Source of the DNA: Lithobates sylvaticus
Taxonomy: Eukaryota; Chordata; Amphibia; Anura; Ranidae
Length of the DNA: 64,000 bases
Direction of reading: 5' to 3'
Assembly: GCA_028564925.1 (NCBI GenBank)
Contig: CM053029.1
Span: forward strand, 297,205,168-297,269,167
Positions 53,800 to 63,284 of the stretch are shown piece after piece. Within the stretch, counting starts at the first letter, position 1; every line of letters begins with the position of its first letter. Made by a program: the position numbers and the translations under genes. The notes beneath the pieces were generated by a model. The model did not search any database, was not told where the DNA came from, and was given only the letters and a program-made list of their open reading frames with translations.

Positions 53800-54163
53800 C
53801 AAGTAGTGTCAGAGCTTGTCCATCTCTCCTTTCAGGGCCCGGCGAGCGGCCGAATACACCAGGCCACTACTTTTGAAACGTATAAATTACAATGATAAAG
53901 TGATCCTACTTCCGAAGACCAGAGAGATAGGGGAGGTCAGGTATAATGGGGGAAGGGTATCATTGTACCCCGACTTTTCGCCAGAGCTCCAAATGCGGAG
54001 AGCTGAATTTATACCAATTAAGCAAACTCTGCAGAAACATAAACTTGAGTATGCTTTGCTATATCCAGCCCGTTTACGGGTGACATTATTGGGCGGAACT
54101 TTGTTTTTTAGCTCACCAACTGAAGTTTTGCAAAAGCTGGAGGAGCATAAGAAGGACCTGTAG
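53800..54163 (+). pseudogene. LINE ORF1 C-terminal domain
   Basis: An open frame of 115 codons from 53816 gives RARRAAEYTRPLLLKRINYN, then GEVRYNGGRVSLYPDFSPEL and LEYALLYPARLRVTLLGGTL. This is the order of the L1 ORF1 C-terminal RNA-binding domain. The coiled coil and RRM parts are missing through 5' truncation. The remaining frame is open to its natural stop. Confidence 0.8.
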
Positions 54164-54818
54164 AAGATGTTGAGCATGGAATTATATTTTACTGTAGGAG
54201 AGGGAGGGGGGGATTGGTGGAGGACTATTTTACTCCCCCCCCCCCAGGTTCATCAGTGCGGGTTTCCCCTCCCCCCACGTTTCCCCTTTTTTTTGGGTCT
54301 GACTACTACTGAAATGTCACTGTAATGTCACCGTAGCAAGATTATATTGAAATATCACTGCAATATGATTAAACTGTAACTAGATGGATTACTTTTATTG
54401 GAGGGAGTGGAGGAGGGGAGACACATTTTTGGTTGAATGAATGTAAGCATGGGAATAAGGGAGCAAATGGGGCTCCCAAACTGGTTGTGTTTTACACTAA
54501 AGTTGTTATTGTCACTGGTTCTGAATAAGAGGTGGGAATGGTTGGGGAGGAATGGTAAGGTTACAGGTGAAGCCCCTAGTGTAGGCCCAGACGGGCATGG
54601 GAGGGGGGATATGGGAGAGAGGGTGGGGGGCAAGAAATATACACCAAAATATCAATATTAACACAACAGAAGGCACAAACAGAGAGAAGGATGAGATATG
54701 GAGGGAAGGAGGAATATATAGATTGAAAGAAACATTTGAGGTGGAGGGGAGAGAGTGAGAATGTCAGATTGTTGATTTTTCCCTTTGTTTTTGCGTGTTT
54801 CTTTTTTGATATCTTTCC

Positions 54819-56120
54819 ATGCAAGGTAGGACATTTAGTATAACCTCTTGGAATGTCCGAGATTTGGGGGACCCAATTAAGAGAGCTATGGTCCTGTGGG
54901 CATTGGAGGGGAGCGGACCTGGACTGCTCTGCCTGCAGGAGACACATTTGACTCTGCAGGTCGGAGGTTTCAATCCAAATACTATTTGGACCATTCCTCC
55001 TATTCAAGAGAGGTGAGCATAATGGTTGGGAGAGGAGTGGCGTTCTCATGCAGGGAGAGCTGTATTGCTAAACAGGGCTGGTATATATTTTTTTGTTTTG
55101 TCTGATTGAGACCTGAATAAACCATATGTGTTGGCAAACATATATATCACCCCCCCCCCCCCCCCATTTAAGTTTGAGGTTCTACACAAATTATTGGAGT
55201 TTGCACTGGATAAAATGGGAACCCCAATAATAGCAGTGGGAGATTTTAATTAAGTTTTAGACAAGAGTCTAGACAGATCCCCACCAGGAAATAGGCCCAG
55301 TACGGTAGGAGAAGGTCGGCTATCTCGATTCTTGGAGGAGCTGGGGCTGAATGACATATGGAAAATGTGCCATCCGCAAGAAAGAAAATATTCATATTTT
55401 TCTATTTCCTATCTGACTCTATCCAGAATAGACATGGCTCTAGGTAATAGAGAGGTATTTTCATCAGTAAGCAGTATAGAGTATGGTCCAAGAGGAGTCT
55501 CGGGACATTCCCCGCTGGTGTTGACAATAAATACAGGGGGCAAAGCCCATCTCAGAGAATGGAGGATTAGTCCCTGCTGGCTGGAATTGTTTGGCAACCC
55601 TGGAGATATGGTGATTAGATTGAAAAAATTTGTGCAGATCAATGCAGGCACGGCATCAGCCAGAGTGGTCTGGGATGCTCTGAAGGCCTATCTTAGAGAT
55701 CTCTTGATCCAACAGGTGGCAAGAGGGGGAAAGGGACATTAGAGACAAGATGACGCAGGCAGAGAGGCGATATGTTGAAGACCCAACTCCAGATAGGCAA
55801 AGGGCTAGATAAGCAACAAGTCTATAAAATGGCCACTACAAGGAGAATGGACAGCAGACGTATATTTCAGAGGCAGAGCCATTTTGGAGAAGGGGAGAGA
55901 GTGGGCCGTATGCTGTTACTCTTGATTAAATCTAATACTCCCCCCTCTTCTGTTTCAGAAATTAGGACACTAAACAGAGACATATCCACCAATCCGACAG
56001 AGATAATGCATACATTCAGTGACTACTACAAAAATTTGTATAAATCCAATAGGGGAGCTGAGAGTGAAAGAATGGATGGTTTCCTTCAAGGAATACCAAT
56101 TGCGACCTTGTCAGAGCAGA
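54819..56120 (+). pseudogene. LINE ORF2 endonuclease, truncated
   Basis: The start reads MQGRTFSITSWNVRDLGDP, an APE-like endonuclease opening (WNV). The catalytic glutamate block LLCLQETHLT follows at about 54925, IIAVGDFN near 55230 and RIDMALGN near 55425. The SDH-type block appears as SGHSPLVLTI (about 55498), with D replaced by G. The frame is broken by shifts and stops (for example after GDFN) and ends at about 56120 in the linker before the reverse transcriptase. It is non-functional. Confidence 0.8.
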
Positions 56121-56123
56121 GAC

Positions 56124-56274
56124 CACTGCGAATTGGCTGCAGAGACCACTTTTATCTTGTAGCCGACTGCCAGCCAAACACAGGGATACCAGGATTATGG
56201 CAGCTAGCTGCTGCCATAACAACGATATCCATCCTCAAAGTGAGGATGTATATCGGTGGTCGGCAAGTGGTTAA
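56124..56274 (-). mobile_element. TTAA-type MITE fragment, inverted
   Basis: On the minus strand it starts TTAACCACTTGCCGACCACC at 56274. This is the same end family as 53293 and 57854. Only about 150 bp remain, abutting the LINE endonuclease. Confidence 0.65.
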
Positions 56275-56535
56275 TTGTGTGTCAATTCTTAGACAATTTT
56301 GTGTTTCCTGTTGCAAGCTGTTAACAGATATTAAAAAAATCTCATTACGTCATTTAAACCACAGCTTAGAATTTCTAAGAAAACAAAGATATTGTCTAAG
56401 AAATGTATTATCTTACAGGGAAATTCTATTTGAATAGTAAATATACCATCTTTTCCTAACACAAATGACTGTAAATAGACTAAGTTATTATATTTAGCTC
56501 TGTTAAAGTTTTCACTTCAATTTTTACTTTACTTC

Positions 56536-56857
56536 TTAGAACCCTTTCACACTGTGCGGTTTTCAGGCACTTTAGCGCTAGAAATAGCCTGCTAAGTGCC
56601 TGAAAACAGTTCCTGAAAAGTCCTGCAAGCAGCATCTTTGTGCTACGGGTTGGGAACACTGTATTAAGCGCTCCCAAATCATCCTGGCCATTGGAACGAA
56701 TGGGCAGCGCTTAATACAGCGAAGCAACTGAAAAACCTTCTTTGGGGTTAAGAGCTCCCCACTAGCAGCCAGAAATCGCTGCTTAAACAGCGGGAAAACA
56801 CCACTAAAATGAGCGGCGCTTTACCGCGAACGCTGCCCCAGTGTGAAAGGGGTCTAA
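56536..56857. mobile_element. MITE with TTAGACCCCTTTCACACTG-type ends
   Basis: The left end 'ttagaaccctttcacactg' and the right end 'cagtgtgaaaggggtctaa' are terminal inverted repeats of about 19 bp around a 320 bp non-coding core. The core holds smaller hairpins ('agcgctagaaatagc', 'aggcacttt...aagtgcct'). The superfamily is not determined; the flanks do not give a clear target duplication. Confidence 0.75.
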
Positions 56858-57119
56858 CTTTTCACAACAAAATCCTATTAACCTTATGTTTTTAATCATA
56901 CCATTGATCCATGCAAGTCACAGCTCACTTTGCTTAAAAGTTTGGCTGCCAGAATAAATTATCCTAGCGAGGGGCTTTAAGGATATAGTTATTAAACAAT
57001 TATACCAAGCAGGTGTTCATGATCGGAAGAGAACATTTAGCCCTTTTTCACACTTATGCGGGGAAATGCAGTGAATCCTGTGCGTTTCCTTCATCGCATC
57101 GCATTGCAATTACATTACA

Positions 57120-57340
57120 TCCATGGGTTTCAATGTTATCTTAATCAAACAAGATATTTGGGGGGCACACCCTAAAAGATGCATTAAAGATGGTGCAGCA
57201 CAACAGAACAAAATATTACAGCGCACACATACAAAAAAGACAATTACCTCCAGCAAGGCTTTGTTAAAACACCTAGACATTTTCAAAAAACATTATCAAA
57301 AAATATGGGGATTTGGTCAAACCATATTGCTATATGGTGC
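57120..57340. mobile_element. PLE-like end piece, copy 1 of a local family
   Basis: 'cacaccctaaaagatgcatt', 'caaaatattacagcgcacac', 'aaacacctagacattttc' and 'atatggggatttggtca' recur in order at 57810-57853 plus 59010-59110, and inverted at 59200-59610. 'tattacagcgcacac' resembles the terminal part of PLE pseudo-LTRs. There are no proteins. It is cut at 57341 by a TTAA MITE. Confidence 0.5.
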
Positions 57341-57690
57341 TTAAAGTGGAGGTCCACCCTAAAACAAAAAATGACATTATCAATCCCAAAAAAATATTTA
57401 AAAAAAACATTTGAAAAAAATAAATAAATTTTTTAACTTACCAGAAACCCCTGTTGCTAGGCAGTCTTCCTAATCTGCCTCTTCCTATTCTGCGGCGCTG
57501 TTTCTTCAGTTCCTCCTCTTCAGTGAGTGGTCCTGTTGTCTTCTGGGACATGTGTGTGTCCCATAAAACAACAGGGCCATTCACAAAGTAATGCGCGACT
57601 CGCGCATGCACAGTAGGAAACGGGCAATGAAGCCGCAAGGCTCCACTGCCTGTTTCCCTTAGGTTGGCGGCGCCGGCACCTAATCCGATG
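57341..57690 (+). mobile_element. TTAA-type MITE, right end lost
   Basis: TTAAAGTGGAGGTCCACCC at 57341 is the canonical left end of the frog family that includes the insert at 7847, with a similar interior ('acttaccagaaacccctgtt', 'gttgctaggcagtc', 'gcgcatgcacagta'). The uninterrupted site is seen at 59110 as 'tatggtgcttaagccc', which supports insertion at TTAA. The right end is absent; local repeat sequence resumes at about 57690. Confidence 0.75.
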
Positions 57691-57853
57691 GACGGATCTA
57701 TATAGGAGAACTGGAGGTCTCCATCCATAACACAAGTGGACATTTAATGAGAGGCACTGATGAGGGAGTGGGGTGCTCTTCACCCAAAAGGATTTGGTCA
57801 GAATCCATACAATAGACAAACCAGATATTTGGGGGCACACCCTAAAAGATGCA
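57691..57853. mobile_element. PLE-like end piece, copy 2
   Basis: Its inverse is found at about 59200-59350 ('ggagacctctagttctccc', 'cagtgcctctcatta', 'ggattctgaccaaatcc'). It ends at 'aaaagatgcattaa', where the next TTAA element begins. Confidence 0.6.
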
Positions 57854-58838
57854 TTAACCGCTTCCCGACCGGCGCACGCCGATGTACGTCGGCAGAATGG
57901 CACGGACAGGCATAAGGGCTTATATATAATTCCCTTTTTAAATGCCGCCGTGCCATCGGGTGCGCGCCGGTTGGGACCCCCGTGAGGCTGGTCGCGGGTC
58001 CTGCAGTCTTGATTGCCGTGGGGACACCCGCGATCATCTCACGGGAAGGCTGAACGGGGAGATGCGGAAATAAACAGCATCTCTCCGTTCTGCCTAGCAA
58101 CTAGTGACGCCAATCTCTGCTCCCTGTGATTGGAGCAGAGATCAGCATTCACTCGTTGACAGCCACGCCCCCCCACAGTAAGAAACACACCCCTAGGCAT
58201 ACTTAACCCCTACACTGCCACCTAGTGGTTAACCCCTTCACTGCCAGTGTCATTTATACAGGAATCAATGCATTTAAATAGCATTGATTGCTGTATAAAT
58301 GACAATGGTCCCAAAAATGTGTCAAAAATGTCCGATGTGTCCGCCATAATGTTGCAGTCACAATAAAAATCGCTGATCACCGCCATTACTAATAAAAAAA
58401 AAAAATTATTAATAAAAATGCTATAAAACTATCCCCTATCTTGTAAACGCTATAACTTCTTCTGCGCAAACCAATCAATAATCGCTTATTGCAATTTTTT
58501 TTACCAAAAATATGTAGAAGAGTACGTATCGGCCTAAACTGAGGAAAAAAAATTTTTTTTATATATTTTTGGGGATATTTATTATAGCAAAAAAAAAAAA
58601 GAATGCGTTTTTTTCAAAATTGTTGCACTTTTTTGTTTATAGCGCAAAAAATAAAAACCGCAGGGGCGATCAAATACCACCAAAAGAAAGCTCTATTTGT
58701 GGGAAAAAAAGGACGTCAATTTTGTTTGGGAGCCACGTCGCACGACCGCGCAGTTGTCAATTAAAGCAACGCAGTGCCGAATCGCAAAAAGGGGCCTGGT
58801 CCTTTGGCTGCAAATTGGTCCGATCTGAAAGTGGTTAC
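57854..58838 (+). mobile_element. TTAA-flanked non-autonomous piggyBac-like element
   Basis: It begins TTAACCGCTTCCCGACCGGC at 57854 and ends '...gaaagtggttac' at 58838, the inverse of TTAACCACTT with the last base changed. The related unoccupied string 'aagatgcattaaagatgg' at 57178-57195 marks the target. The interior holds 'aaccgcaggggcgatcaaat' and 'ggacgtcaattttgtttggg', a passage I know as widespread in ranids. There is no transposase. Confidence 0.8.
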
Positions 58839-59005
58839 AGCACACACATGTACCACCTCCCCCACCCTATTAGATTGTAAGCTCTTCTGAGCAGGGCCCT
58901 CTTAATCCTCTTGTATTTTATTGTATTATAACTGCATTGTCTCCCTTTTATATTGTAAAGTGCTGCGTAAACCGTTGGCATATAAACCCTGTAATAAATA
59001 ATAAA
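58839..59005 (+). mobile_element. SINE- or LINE-like 3' tail
   Basis: 'ttagattgtaagctcttctg', 'agcagggccctcttaatcc' and 'tgtaaagtgctgcgtaaacc' are the hallmark 3' region of a retroposon family common in amphibians. It ends in 'aataaataataaaaaaaaaa'. It is 5'-truncated and non-coding. Confidence 0.65.
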
Positions 59006-59640
59006 AAAAAAAGACATTTATCTCCATCAAGGCTTATTTAAAACACCTAGACATTTTCAAAAAACATTATCAAAAAATATGGGGATTTGGTCACACCATA
59101 TTGCTATATGGTGCTTAAGCCCACTTACTGCGACAAAGTACCCCATTTTGCAAGTGTGCGCTGTAATATTTTGTTCTGTTGTATGGTCTTATGGCTGCAC
59201 AATCTTTAATGCATCTTTTAGGGTGTTCCCCCCTAAATATCTTGTTTGTCTATTGTATGGATTCTGACCAAATCCTTTTGGGCACGGAGCACCCACTCCC
59301 TTATCAGTGCCTCTCATTACTGTCCACTTGTGTCATGGGTGGAGACCTCTAGTTCTCCCATATAGAGAAGTGTTTTGCTCCCATGGTTTAGAGAAGCAGG
59401 ATCTTCCATTCTATGGATAGTGTAGGACCAACTAATCATGGGGTACTTTTTCACAGTAAGTGGGCTTAAGCACCATATAGCAATACGGTGTGACCAAATA
59501 CCCATATTTTTTTTTGATAATGTTTTTTGAAAATGTCTAGGTGTTTTAAATAAGCCTTGCTAGAGGTAAATGTATTTTTTGCATGTGTGCGCTGTAATAT
59601 TTTGTTCTAATGTTATCTTAATGACACCCCAAAACAGAAT
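59006..59640. mobile_element. PLE-like end pieces, copies 3 and 4, inverted
   Basis: 59010-59190 runs as copy 1. From about 59200 the same parts run backwards, down to 'gcgctgtaatattttgttct' at 59588-59607. Together they make a foldback of two end pieces. Open frames of ~62 codons on both strands are shadows of the repeat. Confidence 0.6.
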
Positions 59641-60169
59641 ACATTGAGGTGAAAAACCGCAAGGGTTTACAACCGCTTTAAATTTCTCCATAGGTGACAT
59701 TTTAACCACTTCAATACAGGGCTTTTATACACCCTTCCTTACCAGACCAATTTTTATCTTTCAACACTTTGAATGACAATTACTCAGTCATGCTACACTC
59801 TACCCAAACCAAATTTTTCTCATTTTTTTCTCAGACAGAGCTTTCTTTTGGTCTTATTTAATTACTGCTGGGTTTTTTATTTTTTGCAATATAAGTGAAG
59901 AAATAGAGAAATTAAAAAAAAAAATCATTTTTTTTTTAGTTTCTATTGTAAAATTTTGCAAATATAACATTTTTCCTTAAATGTGGGCCAAATGTATACT
60001 GCTACATATCTTTAGTAAAAATAACTCAAATAAGTGTATATTATTTGGTCTCTGTGAAAGTTATAGCGTCTAAAAGCTATGGTGCAAATCATTGAAAAAT
60101 GATCACATCTGATCACACCTATCTCATTTCTTGAGACCCTAATAAGCCAGGAAAATACAAATACCCCCC

Positions 60170-60900
60170 AAGTTACCCCTTTCTGGAAAGCAGACACTCC
60201 AAGGTATTTAGTAAAAGGCATGGTGAGTTTTTTAAAGTTGTAATTTTTTTTCCACAATTCATGGGAAAATTGTTTATTTTTTATTTTTATTTATTTTTTC
60301 ACAAAATTGTCATAATAACAAGTTATTTCTCTCACACAGTGCATGCATACTTGCAATGACACCCCAAAATACATTCTGCTACTCCTCCTGAGTATCGTAA
60401 TACCACATTTGTAAGACTTTTACACAGCCTGGCTACATACAGAGGTCTAACATCCAAGTAGAACCGTCAGGCGTTCTACGAGCATAAATTGCATATCTCA
60501 TTTGATGACAACCTATCACACTTTTGAAGGCCCTGGAGCACCAGGTCAATGAAAGCGCCCAAAAAATGACCCCATTTTGGAAAGCTTACACCCCAACGTA
60601 TAATCTATGAGGCATAGTGAGTCTTTTGAACGGTTCATTTTTTTCCAAAAGTTTTTGGAAACTGTGGAAAAAAAAAATGAAACCGCATTTTTTTTACACA
60701 TAGTTGTCCATTTATAAGATATTTCCAACACATAGCATGTACTACTCCTCCTGAGCATGGCGATATCACATGTGTGAGACTTTTACACAGCCTGGCCACA
60801 TACAGAGGCCCAACATCCAAGTAGCACTGTCAGGTGTTCTAGGAGCATAAATTACACACATAAATTCCTGCCAACCTATCACATTGTTGAAGGCCCTTCA
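60170..60900. repeat. Diverged ~390 bp units inside piggyBac 2
   Basis: 'caccccaaaatacattctgc', 'ctcctcctgagtat', 'cacagcctggc' and 'aaatgaccccattttggaaa' recur with a period of about 370-390 bp (60180, 60560; 60360, 60740). They match the array at 48070-49560 at lower identity, so the array belongs to the 3' region of this transposon group. Confidence 0.75.
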
Positions 60901-61004
60901 TATTTCTAACACATAGCATGTACTGTACATACCAATTACAAACCAAAATACATTCTGCTAAGCAAAGGGTAAAGAAAAGATTACCTGAGGTTTTAGTAGT
61001 GCAG

Positions 61005-61290
61005 TGGTCCACAGAGGAGAGCATCGGTCCAGGCAGCAGACAGGAACATGGACAGCGACAGAAAAACAGGCAGCAGTCAGGAATAGTCGGTACAGGTAGA
61101 GATGTTGTCAGCACAGCCAAAGCATTGGTCCAGATAGTAGCTAGGGATGTGGTCAGCAGCAGCAAAAGGATCAAAGAATCGTCCATGCAGCAGGCAGGAA
61201 TACTGTCCATAGTTAGTACATGCAGCAGGCAGAGGTGTGGTCAGCACAGCCAGAGTATTTGTCCAGGGAGCAGGCAGGACCATTAAGCTT
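61005..61290. repeat. Degenerate ~50 bp tandem repeats
   Basis: Units with 'gtcagcacagccaaagcatt', 'ggtccag' and 'gcagcaggcaggaa' recur five or six times with much variation. They lie between the 390 bp units and the transposase end. A frame on each strand runs through them by chance. Confidence 0.65.
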
Positions 61291-61499
61291 AGGGCATCGG
61301 TCAGGAAAGAATGGGGACAGGGGTAGAGGCTTCTCCTACCCAAATCGCTTTGAAGCCTCCGGACAACCAGACCCTGTTCTGGGAACACAGAAAATCAAAA
61401 ACTGGTTTTCTGAACTCCGTACACTATTCTGGAGCCCCTCACATATGTGAGACCCCTGTGTAGCAGGGTGAAAGATCAATCCAAGGGGCAGGCAAAAAT

Positions 61500-61640
61500 A
61501 GACGGTAGGCAGAGGCATAGTCGATACAGTCCAGGGTCAGTTCATGTGAAAGGCAGAAACTAGGCGGATAAACAATGCAGACGGTAGGCAGAGGCACAGT
61601 CGAGAAACAGGCTAGGGTCAGTTCACATGGAAGACAATGA
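61500..61640. repeat. Two direct repeats of ~65 bp
   Basis: 'gacggtaggcagaggcatag' ... 'agggtcagttcatgtgaaag' (61501-61552) recurs at 61578-61633 as 'gacggtaggcagaggcacag' ... 'agggtcagttcacatggaag'. It is non-coding, in the 3' UTR of the piggyBac 2 transposase remnant. Confidence 0.75.
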
Positions 61641-61714
61641 TATGGTTGGTTGAGCCAGGAAATTATTCAGGACAGAAATTTAAAACGGGGAAATGTAAGT
61701 ATTAGAAATATGAG

Positions 61715-62327
61715 CTAATATTTTTCGAGAGTGTGATATCGCTTGAAGCATTCTCTGATGCAAAGGCCAGGTTGGGAGGGACAGTCGGGACAATGGAAGC
61801 TGGTGTCTTTCCTAATTCCTCTTTTGGTGCACACCCAACATTTTTTTTTGGCGTCGTCTTGTTTGTCAGGGAAAAATAAATTTAAAAAATCCATTTGGGA
61901 AAAACCTGCAGTGTTGACCTGCACACCTAGCTGTGCTGTAAAAGGGGGGGATCGTGGCTGACCCTGTGGTAGAAGGCAGCCCCAATGGGTTTGCCAAGGC
62001 ATCTGGAAGCTGGGTTTGGGCCCTAATTCTTTGGCATGCACTTGTACTGAGCCTTTCCTCCTGGGGTCTAGCAGTGCTTGTGCTGGTATTCTCCTCCTGG
62101 AGTCTACCGCCGTTAGCACTGCTGGTAGCTGCCTGGTGTTCAGACCGTCATCTTTTTGGACGGACTGCTTCCTCCTCTGATTCGGATCCTGATGTGCTGC
62201 CTTCGGGGGGCTCATATTCCGAACCAGAATCAGAATCAGAACTGAGCGGTGAGAGCTCCCCGTTGCTCTTATCCGTCAGACTGAGTATTTGGTATGCCTC
62301 TTCTGGGGTGTACACCTTTCTGGACAT
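61715..62327 (-). pseudogene. piggyBac transposase, N-terminus joined to cysteine-rich tail
   Basis: The ATG at 62327 gives MSRKVYTPEEAYQILSLTD and then an acidic SDSDSGSEYEPPEG stretch, the native N-terminal style of Uribo-like transposases. That frame stops at about 62150. A second open frame (62215-61715, 166 codons) holds VQVNTAGFSQMDFLNLFFPD, matching the pre-core segment VETADFKPSGFYSLFFTED of piggyBac 1. It then passes directly into KKCWVCTKRGIRKDTSFHCP and the rest of the cysteine-rich domain, ending CFKRYHTLEKY. About 400 residues including all catalytic acids are gone. One frameshift separates the acidic start from the rest. If made, the 166-residue product could keep end-binding without catalysis; that is speculation. 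Confidence 0.85.
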
Positions 62328-62338
62328 AGTGGCTGTAT

Positions 62339-62520
62339 GTACTCTGGTGGCAGGTACTCTGTTCTGGTGGCAGGTACACTGTTGGCAGGTGGTGAGGTGC
62401 CGGGTACTCTGGTGGCAGGTGGTGAGGTGGCGGGTACTTTGGTGGCAGGTACTCTGGTGAGGTGGCAGGTACTCTGGTGAGGTGGCGGGTACTCTGGTGG
62501 GGTGGCAGGTACTCCTAATT
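62339..62520. repeat. Minisatellite, GGTGGCAGGTACTCTGGT unit
   Basis: About eight copies of an 18-24 bp unit 'ggtggcaggtactctggtga' lie just upstream of the piggyBac 2 transposase ATG. Open frames through it are periodic artefacts. Confidence 0.9.
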
Positions 62521-62799
62521 GACAGGTATTCCTGATTGACTGGTACTCCTGATGACAGGTACTAGATGACAGTCCTCTTTATTTAGGAGGGGGGCAATAT
62601 GGGCACAGTAGTTCAGTATAGTGTACTGTATGTGTAAATCACTGTTGTTGATTTCCTCCTCACACTGGATCAGTGTTTGAAGAGGAGAACCCAACAACAG
62701 CGGTTACACACTGCTGTTTTGTTTACATTTAGTGACCGGCTGTGATTGGACACAGCCGGTCACGTGGTAAAGAGCCAATTTAATTGTCTCTTTACACTG

Positions 62800-63150
62800 A
62801 TGGGCAAGATGAGGTGGCACTAATAGACACTGATAGGCTGCACTGGCAGACACTGATGAGGTGGCACTGGTGGACACTGATAGGCTGCACTGGTGGACAC
62901 TGATAGGCTGCACTGGTGGACACTGATAGGCTGCACTGGTGGGCACTGATAGGCTGCACTGGTGGCACTGATGAGATGTCACTGATGGAAACTGACGGGC
63001 ACTGATAAGCTGCACTGATGGACACTGATAGGCTGCACTGGTGGGCACTCATAGGCTGCACTGGTGGCACTGATGAGATGTCACTGATGGGCACTGATAA
63101 GCTGCACTAATGGACACTGATGAGGCTGCACTGGTGGGCACTGATGAGTA
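62800..63150. repeat. Minisatellite, ~23 bp CACTGATAGGCTGCACTGGTGG unit
   Basis: About 14 copies of 'cactgataggctgcactgg' with variants 'gatgaggtggcact' and 'gatgagatgtcact' lie in tandem without spacers. Open frames on the minus strand (QCSLSVPTSAAY-type periodic peptides) are not genes. This minisatellite is, from memory, typical of the 5' region of this ranid piggyBac group. Confidence 0.92.
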
Positions 63151-63284
63151 CTGTATATAATTATCATGATATAAAATAATGGACGTGGGGGCCTTTTGGT
63201 AGGCGTGTTTTTTTTTTTTTCCATTCTTGGACCCAGGAAGCACAATGTCTTGGGTCAAGCCCTGATTGTGCGCCAAGTGGTTAG

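Larger units (their letters stand above)
53791..56123 (+). mobile_element. L1/Tx1-group LINE fragment, ORF1 end to ORF2 endonuclease
   Basis: This contains the ORF1 C-terminal domain (53800-54163), a non-coding spacer (54164-54815) and the ORF2 endonuclease with the following linker (54819-56120). It stops before the reverse transcriptase, where a TTAA-type MITE fragment begins. It is a different subfamily from the LINE at 4760. Confidence 0.8.
59702..63284 (-). mobile_element. piggyBac transposon 2, internally deleted
   Basis: Termini: TTAACCACTTCAATACAGGGC at 59702 and, inverted, CTAACCACTTGGCGC at 63284, giving a 3.58 kb element bounded by TTAA and its variant. The order on the minus strand is a 5' region with two minisatellites (63150-62340), the transposase N-terminal part from ATG at 62327, a fused C-terminal domain to 61715, and a 3' region with repeats of the ~390 bp unit (60900-60170). 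The catalytic core is missing. It is likely a non-autonomous derivative of the same group as piggyBac 1. Confidence 0.8.

Noticed and set aside
62800-63150. CRISPR-like array
   Set aside because: Units are directly tandem with no unique spacers, in eukaryotic transposon DNA.
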